DNA from: Agrostemma githago
Taxonomy: Eukaryota > Streptophyta > Magnoliopsida > Caryophyllales > Caryophyllaceae
DNA length: 64,000 bases
Assembly: GCA_958450325.1 (NCBI GenBank)
Contig: OY288244.1
Span: 37,261,424-37,325,423, forward strand
Direction of reading: 5' to 3'
Made by a program: the position numbers and the translations under genes. The notes under the pieces were generated by a model, which did not search any database, was not told where the DNA came from, and saw only the letters and a program-made list of their open reading frames with translations. This document shows, piece after piece, positions 55,926 through 64,000 of this stretch (positions within the stretch are counted from its first letter, which is position 1; each line of letters begins with the position of its first letter).

Positions 55926-56497
55926 TGTAACACCCCGGCCCAATCCTAGGACCGGAAATGTTAACCGCGGTAGCCCGCCAGGCTTTGTACTGGTCCCACA
56001 GACCAACACGAGTCCTTTCCAGCACAAGCAAAGCTTATAAATAGGACATCTTCAATCAATGTGGGGTGTTTCAATCACTCCCACTTGAAGAACGCAACGT
56101 CCTCGTTGCGCCTGGCAGCATAACCGCTGACCCAGAATCCACCCCCGCTAGGTGCCAAATGCACGGTCGCAGGGTTGCTCTGATACCATTTGTAACACCC
56201 CGGCCCAATCCTAGGACCGGAAATGTTAACTGCGGTAGCCCGCCAGGCTTTGTACTGGTCCCACAGACCAACACGAGTCCTTTCCAGCACATTTTGTCCT
56301 CACTCATGCGCATCCCGGAAACCTTCCCAGGAGGTCACCCATCCTAAGATTGCTCTCAGTCAAGCACGCTTAACTGCAGAGTTCTTATCATGGGCAAACC
56401 AGAAAAGAAAGTGCACTTTGTTGATATGAGTAGTACTTCAAATCCCTTTAAGCAAAGCTCATAAATAGGACATCTTCAATCAATGTGGGGTGTTTCA
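55926..56497 (-). mobile_element. Cassandra-type TRIM (572 bp)
   Basis: Target duplication CTTTC at 55921-55925 and 56498-56502. Terminal repeats TGTAACACCCCGG...GTGTTTCA lie at 55926-56073 (148 bp, internally deleted) and 56191-56497 (307 bp). Between them, on the minus strand, are TGGTATCAGAGC (tRNA-Met primer site) next to the right repeat and a purine-rich AAGTGGGAGTGAT next to the left one. The element has no ORF. The 5S-like domain in its LTR identifies Cassandra. The left LTR lost about 160 bp including that domain. Confidence 0.93.
56310..56395 (-). other. 5S rRNA-like domain in the Cassandra LTR
   Basis: On the minus strand it contains GCAGTTAAGCGTGCTTG and GGATGGGTGACCTCCTGGGA, both hallmark plant 5S rRNA segments spanning the internal promoter region. 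It is a pol III promoter-like domain, not a genuine 5S gene: the ends do not match a complete 120 base molecule and several positions differ. Confidence 0.88.
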
Positions 56498-56595
56498 CTT
56501 TCATTCTGTTTTGGTTACTTGTTTACGTTCCATTTCAGAATACTAATCATATTTCATATCCTTGTTTCAAAGTTCATATCAACTCACATCATTAG

Positions 56596-56607
56596 TGGTA
56601 TCAGAGC
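56596..56607 (+). other. E4 primer binding site, tRNA-Met type
   Basis: TGGTATCAGAGC, four bases after the LTR. Confidence 0.95.
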
Positions 56608-57473
56608 TTTGGTCATCAAGTAAACGTAAGAATGGCAGGAGTGTTGAACTTTGAAGATCCTACCTTCCTAGAACAACTAAAGAAGGCATTGGAGAACTTC
56701 CAGCCAAGAAATTCTCGCTTCCAACCAAGGAGGGAACCGGTGGACAAGATCAAGGTAACTGAACTTCCTGAGTTTAACGGTGGTACTGATCCTGAAGCTT
56801 ACTTGGAGTGGGAAAGAAGCATGGAGAAGCTCTTTGACTTCAAGGATTTAGAGGACGAAGAAAGGTGCAAATACGCCATCCTAAAGTTAAGCAAAGGGGC
56901 TTCCCTTTGGTATGAAGGGCTTAAGGTACAACGCACCAGAAGTGGAAAGGGGAAGATCACTTCTTGGGAGTCCTTAAAACGCAAACTACGTAAGAGGTAT
57001 GTCCCAACTACGCACAAGTTATCCTTATACAAAAAGATTGCTAACCTTGTACAAGGAAAAATGAGTGTTAGTGAATACATAGAAGAATTTAAGAACTTGG
57101 TTCTAATGGGAGAAGTAGAAGAGAATGAAGAGATAAAAATGGCTAGGTTCTTACGTGGGTTAAATCGTAGTATAGCTAATACGGTTGATTTGTGTCCTTA
57201 TTCTGATTTTGATACCTTGTGTGGATTGTGTCTAAAAATTGAGGCACAAGGGAAGGGAAGACATGAGGGTGAGTCTAGTATGAGTCATACTTGGTCTCGA
57301 ACGGATGATGGTAATAGAGTCAATCCTACTAATACTAATCAACCCCTTATTGTTAAGAGTAACCCCGCACCCCCACCTCAATCTACCACCAAAACAACTA
57401 CTGAAACTAGTCTATCTAAAGTACGCTGTTTCAAATGTCAAGGGTTTGGTCACTACAAAAACGCTTGCCCTAA

Positions 57474-58381
57474 TGATGTGAGTTGATATGAACTTTGAAA
57501 CAAGAATGAGATATAAGATTAGTAAACTGATTTGGACGTGAAACAAGTAACCAAAACAGAAAGTAAAGGATAGTTTTGAGCGTGAATGAACCGTAACCAA
57601 GGATAGTATGCTAGGTGAAGTAGACCTATACTTCAACAAAGCGGGTGCTAAATCAAACAACGCGATTGAAGTAGCGAGTTTAGAGCTTGTAACGCGACTC
57701 ACTCTAGACTTTGTCTTGTAAACTACAAAGACGAAACAAAGAAAGCACAAAGCTTAACTTTACTCAGGTTTTTAATTTGCAAATTGGATGTTGTTTATTC
57801 CTTCAAATGGCCGGCTATTTATAGCCTACAAGACCCTTAAAACCGGCTGGTCAAGGGTGACAATAACAAAGTACAATGGTGACAAAAACAAAGCTTAAGC
57901 CTAATGTGAACTAGGAGCTAAAAACAAAGTTGGAGCCAATAACAAAGCTAATGTAAACATGGAGTTAAAACCAAAGCTAGGGAGTTAAAACCAAAGCTTC
58001 ACCAAGAGTAACCAGCCGTGTGTAGTCTTGTGTGAACATGGAGCCAACAACAAAGCTTGAGTGTACACACCATGTGAACATGGAGCCAAAAACAAGGCTA
58101 ACAAGAGAGCCTTTTGACCGTGTACACTAAGAGAACACAACCAGCTCCTTAACTTCAGTCCACTACTCATGCTTGAATGATTGTGACCCTAAGTTAATGT
58201 CTTCATTTCACCTTGATTAGTTACTCCTTTATTCAGCTCAAATTCGAGCTAGCTCCATAATTGAAGATGACTTCTTATTATAGCTAATGTAGCTGGCCTA
58301 AGCTTAAGTAGGAGCTAGTATTCTTTAGTTGAGCTCTTTAGAACTTCCTTACTTGGATTGGTAGCTCCTTGATTCGGATCA
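57474..58381 (-). repeat. E5 3' LTR (minus-strand sense)
   Basis: 908 bp, TGATGTGAG...CGGATCA; includes the stop of the E5 ORF (58315) and sub-repeats as in E2. Confidence 0.95.
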
Positions 58382-60567
58382 TCTCCTCCCCCTTGACAAG
58401 GAATTGTCCTCAATTCTGAAACGTGAACTCTATCAAGGCATAGAAGAAGATCTTCTATTAGGAAGGTGGCTTGGACTCCATACTCATCTGGTAACTTCAG
58501 CTTGTAAACTCTTTGGGTGTCCTTGTGTGGAACTTCTGTTTGTGACTTCCACTTGCTCCTTCCTTGGTTTGGGAACTCCTCTATACTCACGTTAGCCAAA
58601 GACAAGTCATCCCTCATGAAGTACCTCGTACTCTTGTTGTGCTCTTTTCTCGTGATGTACTTAGAATGTCCTGGAGTGCAAAGGAGGTTTCCTTTAAAAG
58701 GAAGTCTTACCTGCAAAATAAGCTTATCAAGAGTACCAAAAGAGTTAGTCTTGTGCTTGGTAAGCACTCCAGCCTCCATGGAGTAGTAGTCCTTCCAATT
58801 CCCAATCCCACTTGTGCCTGTATCTAAAGTGGTTGAATGCGTGTGGTTACAAGACAATGTGTTAACCATGCCTTCGACCTTACCCTCTTCATACCTTAAG
58901 ACTTCAGGATCTACACGAGGCATTAAATAAGATGGTATTCCCTTAGAGATAACAATACCTTGTTCCTGTTGCCACTCTTTAAATGGCTTTCCTTCACTGC
59001 CACTCTTAATCTTAATGGGTTTTTCTTTGGTGGCGTCAAACTCTCCCTTGTCTAAATTATGCACTTCTACAATTTTATTAGCAAACATTGAGAGGCTGGG
59101 TTTTCCGACTCTATTTGCCAACATATTGCACACACTTTGAGGTGCCATGGGTTTGAGTATGATTTTCTTCCCTTTATCATTCAATTCATACTCATTTCTC
59201 CTCCCATGGTGAACTACGTCCCTATCAAACTGCCAAGGACGGCCTAATAGTACGTGACAAGCATCCATAGGAATCACATCACACAAAACCTCGTCCGCAT
59301 AGGAACCCATGGTTAATCCAACCCTAACTTGTTTAGTGACCCTTACTTTGTTTCCGTTGTTTAACCAATGTAACGCATAAGGGTTAGGGTGATTGGTAGT
59401 AGCTAGACCTAGTTTGTCCACCATTTCAGTTGAGGCAACGTTGGTACAACTACCTCCATCTATGATTAGACTACACCACTTATCTTTAACTTGACACTTA
59501 GTATGGAACAGTTGGTCTCTTTGTTCAGTGTCTTGTTGAATTGGGTTAGTATGTAGAGTTCGTAGTACTAGGAGTGTGTCATAAGCCGGGGGTTCATAAG
59601 ACTCAATATCTTCTTCCTCTTCTTCCTCTCCCTCATTGACATTAAAAACAGCCCCTATACGTTGTTCCTCCTCCCATAACTCATCCCTAACTGTGATTAC
59701 TTCCCTTAAGGTTACCACTCTTTTGTTAGGACAAGCGTTTTTGAAGTGACCAAACCCTTGACATTTGAAACAACGTACTTTAGATAGACTAGTTTCAGTG
59801 GTTGTTTTGGGTGTAGACTGAGGTGGGGGTGCTGGGTTAGTCTTAACAATAAGGGGTTGATTAGAACTAGTAGGATTGACTCTATTGCTGTCATCTGTTC
59901 GTGACCAAGCATGACTCTTGCTAGACTCACCCTCATGTCTTCCCTTCCCTTGTGCCTCAATTTTTTTACACAACCCACATAAGGTATCAAAATCAGAATA
60001 TGGACACAAATCAACCGTATTAGCTATACTACGATTTAACCCACGTAAGAACCTAGCCATTTTTATTTCTTCATTCTCCTCTACTTCTCCCATTAAAACC
60101 AGGTTCTCAAATTCCTCTATATATTCACTAACACTCATTTTTCCTTGAACAAGATTAGCAATTTTTTTGTATAAGGACAATTTGTGCGTGGTTGGAACAT
60201 ACCTCTTACGTAGTTTACGTTTCAAGGACTCCCAAGAAGTGATCTTACCCTTCCCACTTCTGGTGCGTTGTACCTTAAGTCCTTCATACCAAAGGGAAGC
60301 TCCCTTGCTTAGCTTGAGGATGGCGTACTTGCACCTCTCTTCGTCCTCCAAATCCTTGAAGTCAAAGAGCTTCTCTATGTTTCTTTCCCACTCCAAGTAA
60401 GCTTCAGGATCAGTACCGCCATTAAACTCAGGGAGTTCGTTTACCTTGATCCTATCCACCAGTTCCCTCCTTGGTTGGAAGCGAGAATTCTTGGGTTGGA
60501 AGTTCTCCAATGCCTTCTTTAGTTGTTCCAGGAAGGTAGGGTCTTCAAAGTTCAATACTCCAGCCAT
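58315..60567 (-). CDS. gag-pro: E5 gag-protease-linker-integrase-tail protein (750 aa)
   Basis: Same length and layout as the E2 protein. Starts at ATG 60567 (MAGVLNFED). Gag domain, zinc knuckle CFKCQGFGHFKNAC, protease with LIIDGGSCTNVAS and VLLGRPWQFDRD, linker, and integrase tail KLPDDYGVQATF/SELRTIPCQGGGDDPNQ. No stop or frameshift is seen, and the protease end keeps GRPW where E2 has GHPW. The frame is also open upstream through the primer site and into the LTR, about 106 codons without an ATG-supported role. It is the best candidate in the window for an expressed protein. It lacks all pol enzymes except protease. Confidence 0.92.
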   Translation of the reverse strand: MAGVLNFEDPTFLEQLKKALENFQPKNSRFQPRRELVDRIKVNELPEFNGGTDPEAYLEWERNIEKLFDFKDLEDEERCKYAILKLSKGASLWYEGLKVQRTRSGKGKITSWESLKRKLRKRYVPTTHKLSLYKKIANLVQGKMSVSEYIEEFENLVLMGEVEENEEIKMARFLRGLNRSIANTVDLCPYSDFDTLCGLCKKIEAQGKGRHEGESSKSHAWSRTDDSNRVNPTSSNQPLIVKTNPAPPPQSTPKTTTETSLSKVRCFKCQGFGHFKNACPNKRVVTLREVITVRDELWEEEQRIGAVFNVNEGEEEEEEDIESYEPPAYDTLLVLRTLHTNPIQQDTEQRDQLFHTKCQVKDKWCSLIIDGGSCTNVASTEMVDKLGLATTNHPNPYALHWLNNGNKVRVTKQVRVGLTMGSYADEVLCDVIPMDACHVLLGRPWQFDRDVVHHGRRNEYELNDKGKKIILKPMAPQSVCNMLANRVGKPSLSMFANKIVEVHNLDKGEFDATKEKPIKIKSGSEGKPFKEWQQEQGIVISKGIPSYLMPRVDPEVLRYEEGKVEGMVNTLSCNHTHSTTLDTGTSGIGNWKDYYSMEAGVLTKHKTNSFGTLDKLILQVRLPFKGNLLCTPGHSKYITRKEHNKSTRYFMRDDLSLANVSIEEFPNQGRSKWKSQTEVPHKDTQRVYKLKLPDEYGVQATFLIEDLLLCLDRVHVSELRTIPCQGGGDDPNQGATNPSKEVLKSSTKEY
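58382..58394 (-). other. E5 polypurine tract
   Basis: AAGGGGGAGGAGA on the minus strand, in frame within the ORF and next to the 3' LTR. Confidence 0.92.
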
Positions 60568-60592
60568 GCTTACGTCTAGATGGATGACCAAA

Positions 60593-60604
60593 GCTCTGAT
60601 ACCA
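60593..60604 (-). other. E5 primer binding site, tRNA-Met type
   Basis: TGGTATCAGAGC on the minus strand, four bases from the LTR. Confidence 0.95.
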
Positions 60605-60608
60605 CTAA

Positions 60609-61516
60609 TGATGTGAGTTGATATGAACTTTGAAACAAGAATGAGATATAAGATTAGTAAACTGATTTGGACGTGAAACAAGTAACCAAAACAGAAAGTA
60701 AAGGATAGTTTTGAGCGTGAATGAACCGTAACCAAGGATAGTATGCTAGGTGAAGTAGACCTATACTTCAACAAAGCGGGTGCTAAATCAAACAACGCGA
60801 TTGAAGTAGCGAGTTTAGAGCTTGTAACGCGACTCACTCTAGACTTTGTCTTGTAAACTACAAAGACGAAACAAAGAAAGCACAAAGCTTAACTTTACTC
60901 AGGTTTTTAATTTGCAAATTGGATGTTGTTTATTCCTTCAAATGGCCGGCTATTTATAGCCTACAAGACCCTTAAAACCGGCTGGTCAAGGGTGACAATA
61001 ACAAAGTACAATGGTGACAAAAACAAAGCTTAAGCCTAATGTGAACTAGGAGCTAAAAACAAAGTTGGAGCCAATAACAAAGCTAATGTAAACATGGAGT
61101 TAAAACCAAAGCTAGGGAGTTAAAACCAAAGCTTCACCAAGAGTAACCAGCCGTGTGTAGTCTTGTGTGAACATGGAGCCAACAACAAAGCTTGAGTGTA
61201 CACACCATGTGAACATGGAGCCAAAAACAAGGCTAACAAGAGAGCCTTTTGACCGTGTACACTAAGAGAACACAACCAGCTCCTTAACTTCAGTCCACTA
61301 CTCATGCTTGAATGATTGTGACCCTAAGTTAATGTCTTCATTTCACCTTGATTAGTTACTCCTTTATTCAGCTCAAATTCGAGCTAGCTCCATAATTGAA
61401 GATGGCTTCTTATTATAGCTAATGTAGCTGGCCTAAGCTTAAGTAGGAGCTAGTATTCTTTAGTTGAGCTCTTTAGAACTTCCTTACTTGGATTGGTAGC
61501 TCCTTGATTCGGATCA
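60609..61516 (-). repeat. E5 5' LTR (minus-strand sense)
   Basis: 908 bp partner of 57474-58381; drives the E5 ORF. Confidence 0.95.
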
Positions 61517-62840
61517 TAACAAAAGAGTTGTGACCTTAAGGGAAGTGATCACTGTTAGGGATGAGTTATGGGAAGAGGAGCAACGTATAGGGGCTGCTTT
61601 TAATGTTAATGAGGAAGAGGAAGGGGAAGAGGAGGACTTTGAGGCTTATGAACCCCCAGCTTATGACACACTCTTAGTATTACGTACCCTACATGCTAAT
61701 CCCATTCAACATGACACTGAACAAAGAGACCAACTATTCCATACTAAGTGTCAAGTTAAAGACAAATGGTGTAGTTTAATCATTGATGGAGGTAGTTGTA
61801 CCAACGTTGCCTCAACTGAAATGGTGGACAAACTAGGTCTAGCTACTACTAATCACCCTAACCCTTATGCATTACATTGGTTAAACAACAGGAACAAGGT
61901 AAGGGTCACTAAACAAGTGAGGGTTGGTTTAACCATGGGTTCCTACGTGGATGAAGTTTTGTGTGATGTTATTCCTATGGATGCTTGTCACATACTATTA
62001 GGCCGTCCTTGGCAGTTTGATAGGACGTAGTTCACCATGGGAGGAGGAATGAGTATGAATTGAGTGATAAGGGAAAGAAAATTATACTCAAACCCATGAC
62101 ACCTCAAAGCGTGTGTAACATGTTAGCAAATAGAGTCGGAAAACCCAGCCTCTCAATGTTTGCTAGTAAAAACGTGGTAGTACATGCTTTAGAAGAGGGG
62201 GAGTTAGATGACATCAAAGAGGAACCAGTTAAGGTTAATAGTGATTGTGAAGGAAAACAATCTAAAGAATGGCCAAAGAAACTAGGCGTTGCCCTTCCTA
62301 TTGAAATACCAACTAGTTTAATACCTAGTAGAGATCAAGAGATCTTAAGGTACGAAGATGGTAAGATCAAAGGCGTGGTTAACACCCTAGATGCAAGCAC
62401 ACTTGGGATTGAGAATTTGAAGGACTACTCCATGGAGGCTGAAGTACTTACCAAGCACAAGACTAATTCTCTTGGTACTTTTGATGAGCTTGTTTTGCAG
62501 GTAGAACTCCCTTTCAAAGGAAACCTCCTTTGCACCCCAGGGCATTCTATTTCAGAGTACATAGCAAGAGAAGCCTACAAAGGAGAGCACAACAAAAACA
62601 GAAGTACGAGACTCTTCCTAAGGGGTAACTTGGCTTTGGTTAACTTGAGGAAGGAGAGGGGTCCAAACAAAGGAAAGAACAAGTTAAGGCCGCAACCAGA
62701 AGTTCCATACAAGGGTAACAACAACGCTTGCAAGATGAAGTTGCCGGATGATTATGGAGTTCAAGCCACGTTCCTAATGAAAGGTCTTTCTCTTTACCTT
62801 GATAAAGTTGGCATTTCAGAATTGAGGACAATTCCTTTTC

Positions 62841-62853
62841 AAGGGGGAGGAGA
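62841..62853 (+). other. E4 polypurine tract
   Basis: AAGGGGGAGGAGA next to TGATCCG; in frame in the ORF, like E2 and E5. Confidence 0.92.
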
Positions 62854-63727
62854 TGATCCGAATCAAGAAGCTACTAATCCGATTAAGGAAGTACTAAAGA
62901 GCTCAATGAAAGAATACTAGCTTCTACATAAACATAGTCCAGCTACATTAAGCACTAATAAGGGGTCGTCTTCAATTATGGAGCTAGCTCAAGTTTTAGC
63001 TGAATAAAGGAGCGAATATTCAAAGTAAAATGAAGACATTAACATGGGTTCACACTCATTCAAGCATGGGAAGTGTACTGAAGGTATGAAGGTGTTTAAG
63101 GCTGATTATGTTCACATGGTGAACACGACTAAAGGCTCCCTTGTTAGCCTTGTTTTTGGCTCCATGTTCACATAGATGCCGCGCCTCATTACTCCTTGTT
63201 CAAGCTTTGTTTTCAACTCCATGTTCACATGGTGTGCCACGGCTGAATGCTCTTCATCAAGCATTGTTATTAGCTCCATGTTTACATTACTTTGTTATTA
63301 GCTCCTAACTTTGTTATTAGCTCCTTGTTCACATAGATGTAGCTTTGTTTTTGTCACCTTAACCAGCCGGTTTAAGGGTCTCTTGTAGGCTATATATAGC
63401 CATCTAGTTTAATGAATAAGAGATCCAATTTGCATATCAAAAACCTGAGTAAAGCTAAGCTTTCTTTTACGTCCTTGTTGTTTACAAGACAAAGTCTAGA
63501 GTAAGTCGCGTTACAAGCTCTAAAATCGCTATTTCAATCGAGTGTTTGATCTAGAAACCGCTTTGTTGAAGTATAGGTCTACTTCACCTAGCATACTATC
63601 CTTGGTTACGATTTATTCAACCTTAAAACTATCCTTTCATTCTGTTTTGTTTACTTGTTTACGTTCCATTTCAGAATACTAATCATATTTCATATCCTTG
63701 TTTCAAAGTTCATATCAACTCACATCA
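62854..63727 (+). repeat. E4 3' LTR (874 bp)
   Basis: Complete, without Cassandra; shows the empty Cassandra target as CCTTTCATTCTG. Confidence 0.95.
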
Positions 63728-64000
63728 CTTCCTCTAGTTCGTTTCAGGTTCCCGAGACCATTCGTGAAGAGTTGGAGCGATTCCGACTCAATACATACAC
63801 TTTTCGGAGCCAACGAAGTGAAGGAACGATCACTCGATGCCTTGGATTCGACCCCGAGACCTTGGGACCCAATCCCGAGCCTCCGAGACCCGATCCCGAG
63901 TCCCGAGAATCGATGAGAAGTCCATGTGAAGCAAGGAGGGACCAAAAGGATCATATTGGAGGCCTACAAGACTCATCCCCGACGGGTATGACCTCAACCC
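63728..64000 (+). repeat. A3: continuation of the Athila-like LTR to the window end
   Basis: Resumes at CTTCCTCTAG and runs to the first dyads (CATCCCCGACGGG) at the window edge. The rest of the element is off-window, so whether this is a 5', 3' or solo LTR is unknown. Confidence 0.9.

Larger units (their letters stand above)
55144..56591 (+). repeat. E4 5' LTR with Cassandra insertion
   Basis: About 870 bp of LTR plus a 572 bp TRIM and its 5 bp target duplication. Sub-repeats of the type TTTGTTATTAGCTCC lie at about 55550-55625. Confidence 0.92.
57474..61516 (-). mobile_element. E5: young non-autonomous chromovirus-derived element
   Basis: 4043 bp with 908 bp LTRs (57474-58381, 60609-61516) of equal length; one difference noticed (A58270, G61405). 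Minus-strand order as E2. It sits in the E4 gag zinc knuckle, antisense. The left flank is CCTAA, the right starts TAACA: only TAA is shared, so the target duplication seems to have lost CC on the right. Confidence 0.94.
56632..62920 (+). pseudogene. gag-pro: E4 gag-protease-linker-integrase-tail, split by E5 and frameshifted
   Basis: Gag begins at ATG 56632 (MAGVLNFED) and reaches the zinc knuckle CFKCQGFGHYKNAC at 57473, where E5 is inserted. The frame resumes at about 61517 (KRVVTLREV), with the acidic run and protease (LIIDGGSCTNVAS, ILLGRPWQFDR). A G lost from a GGG run near 62025 ends that frame. The linker and tail continue in another frame (62060-62920): KGKKIILKPM, then a linker clearly diverged from E2/E5, then KLPDDYGVQATF and SELRTIPFQGGGDDPNQ. 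As in E2 the stop is 67 bases inside the 3' LTR. No RT, RNase H or integrase core. It was probably functional before the frameshift and E5. Confidence 0.9.
55144..63727 (+). mobile_element. E4: chromovirus-derived element carrying Cassandra and E5
   Basis: Plus-strand member of the E family. LTRs at 55144-56591 (with Cassandra inside) and 62854-63727 (874 bp), TGATCCGAATC...CTCACATCA. Target duplication CTTCT/CTTCC is 4 of 5. Internal order: primer site, gag, E5 insertion, PR, linker, integrase tail, polypurine tract. It is a subfamily diverged from E2/E5 but has the same missing RT-integrase core, so this architecture is old. Confidence 0.92.

Noticed and set aside
56310..56395. A genuine 5S rRNA gene
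   Set aside because: The similarity is partial and lies inside Cassandra LTR ends with a target duplication.

Overview
The window is angiosperm nuclear DNA made almost entirely of nested LTR retrotransposons. No host gene, tRNA array, CRISPR or bacterial feature was found. The plant assignment rests on Tat/Retand-like and Athila-like Ty3/gypsy elements, tRNA-Met and tRNA-Asp type primer sites, a Cassandra TRIM with a 5S rRNA-like domain, a canonical plant intron and TATA boxes. The species cannot be named; this type of DNA is typical of gene-poor or pericentromeric heterochromatin.

Five kinds of element occur. (T) Two Tat-lineage elements on the minus strand, T1 (14017-34510, with a duplicated end to 42965) and T2 (44820-55044), carry gag-PR, RT, a degenerate RNase H, a second RNase H, integrase and an antisense plant-mobile-domain-like ORF. 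Both are broken by stops and frameshifts. Their internal regions lie head to tail and share one 2.6 kb LTR (42183-44819). (A1) An Athila-like element (1-11889, plus) encodes only gag-protease in a 1055-codon frame, followed by 3 kb of non-coding DNA. (A2) A further reduced relative (24236-32002 and a duplicated part at 34511-40458) has lost gag core, protease and pol. (E) Chromovirus-derived elements E2 (740-4714), E3 (11890-14016), E4 (55144-63727) and E5 (57474-61516) encode gag, protease, a linker and the last part of integrase, with no RT, RNase H or integrase core. (TRIM) A 572 bp Cassandra element sits in an LTR of E4.

Nesting on the left is T1, hit by E3, hit by A1, hit by E2. T1 was also hit by A2. 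On the right T2 was hit by an Athila-like LTR element (A3, 55045 onward), which was hit by E4; E4 carries both the Cassandra TRIM and E5. Perfect 5 bp target duplications support E2 (ACCAT), A2 (ACCGC) and Cassandra (CTTTC). E2 and E5 each have equal-length LTR pairs with one difference noticed, so they are recent. Two local tandem duplications have reshaped T1: about 3.12 kb (14715-17842 and 17844-20963) and about 8.46 kb (26043-34510 and 34511-42965).

The least expected signal is a short-range DNA architecture shared by unrelated families. Clusters of 12 bp dyads (5 bp arms around a free 2 bp centre, CG-NN-CG core) are spaced about 22, then 47-51, then about 20-22 bp. They occur upstream of the TATA box in the Athila-like LTRs (arms TCCCG/CGGGA) and in the Tat LTR (arms ACTCG/CGAGT), again elsewhere inside both elements, and in the intron of the Tat antisense gene. 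The A and E families look like established non-autonomous elements that keep promoter, primer sites, gag-PR or structured RNA and take RT and integrase from elsewhere.
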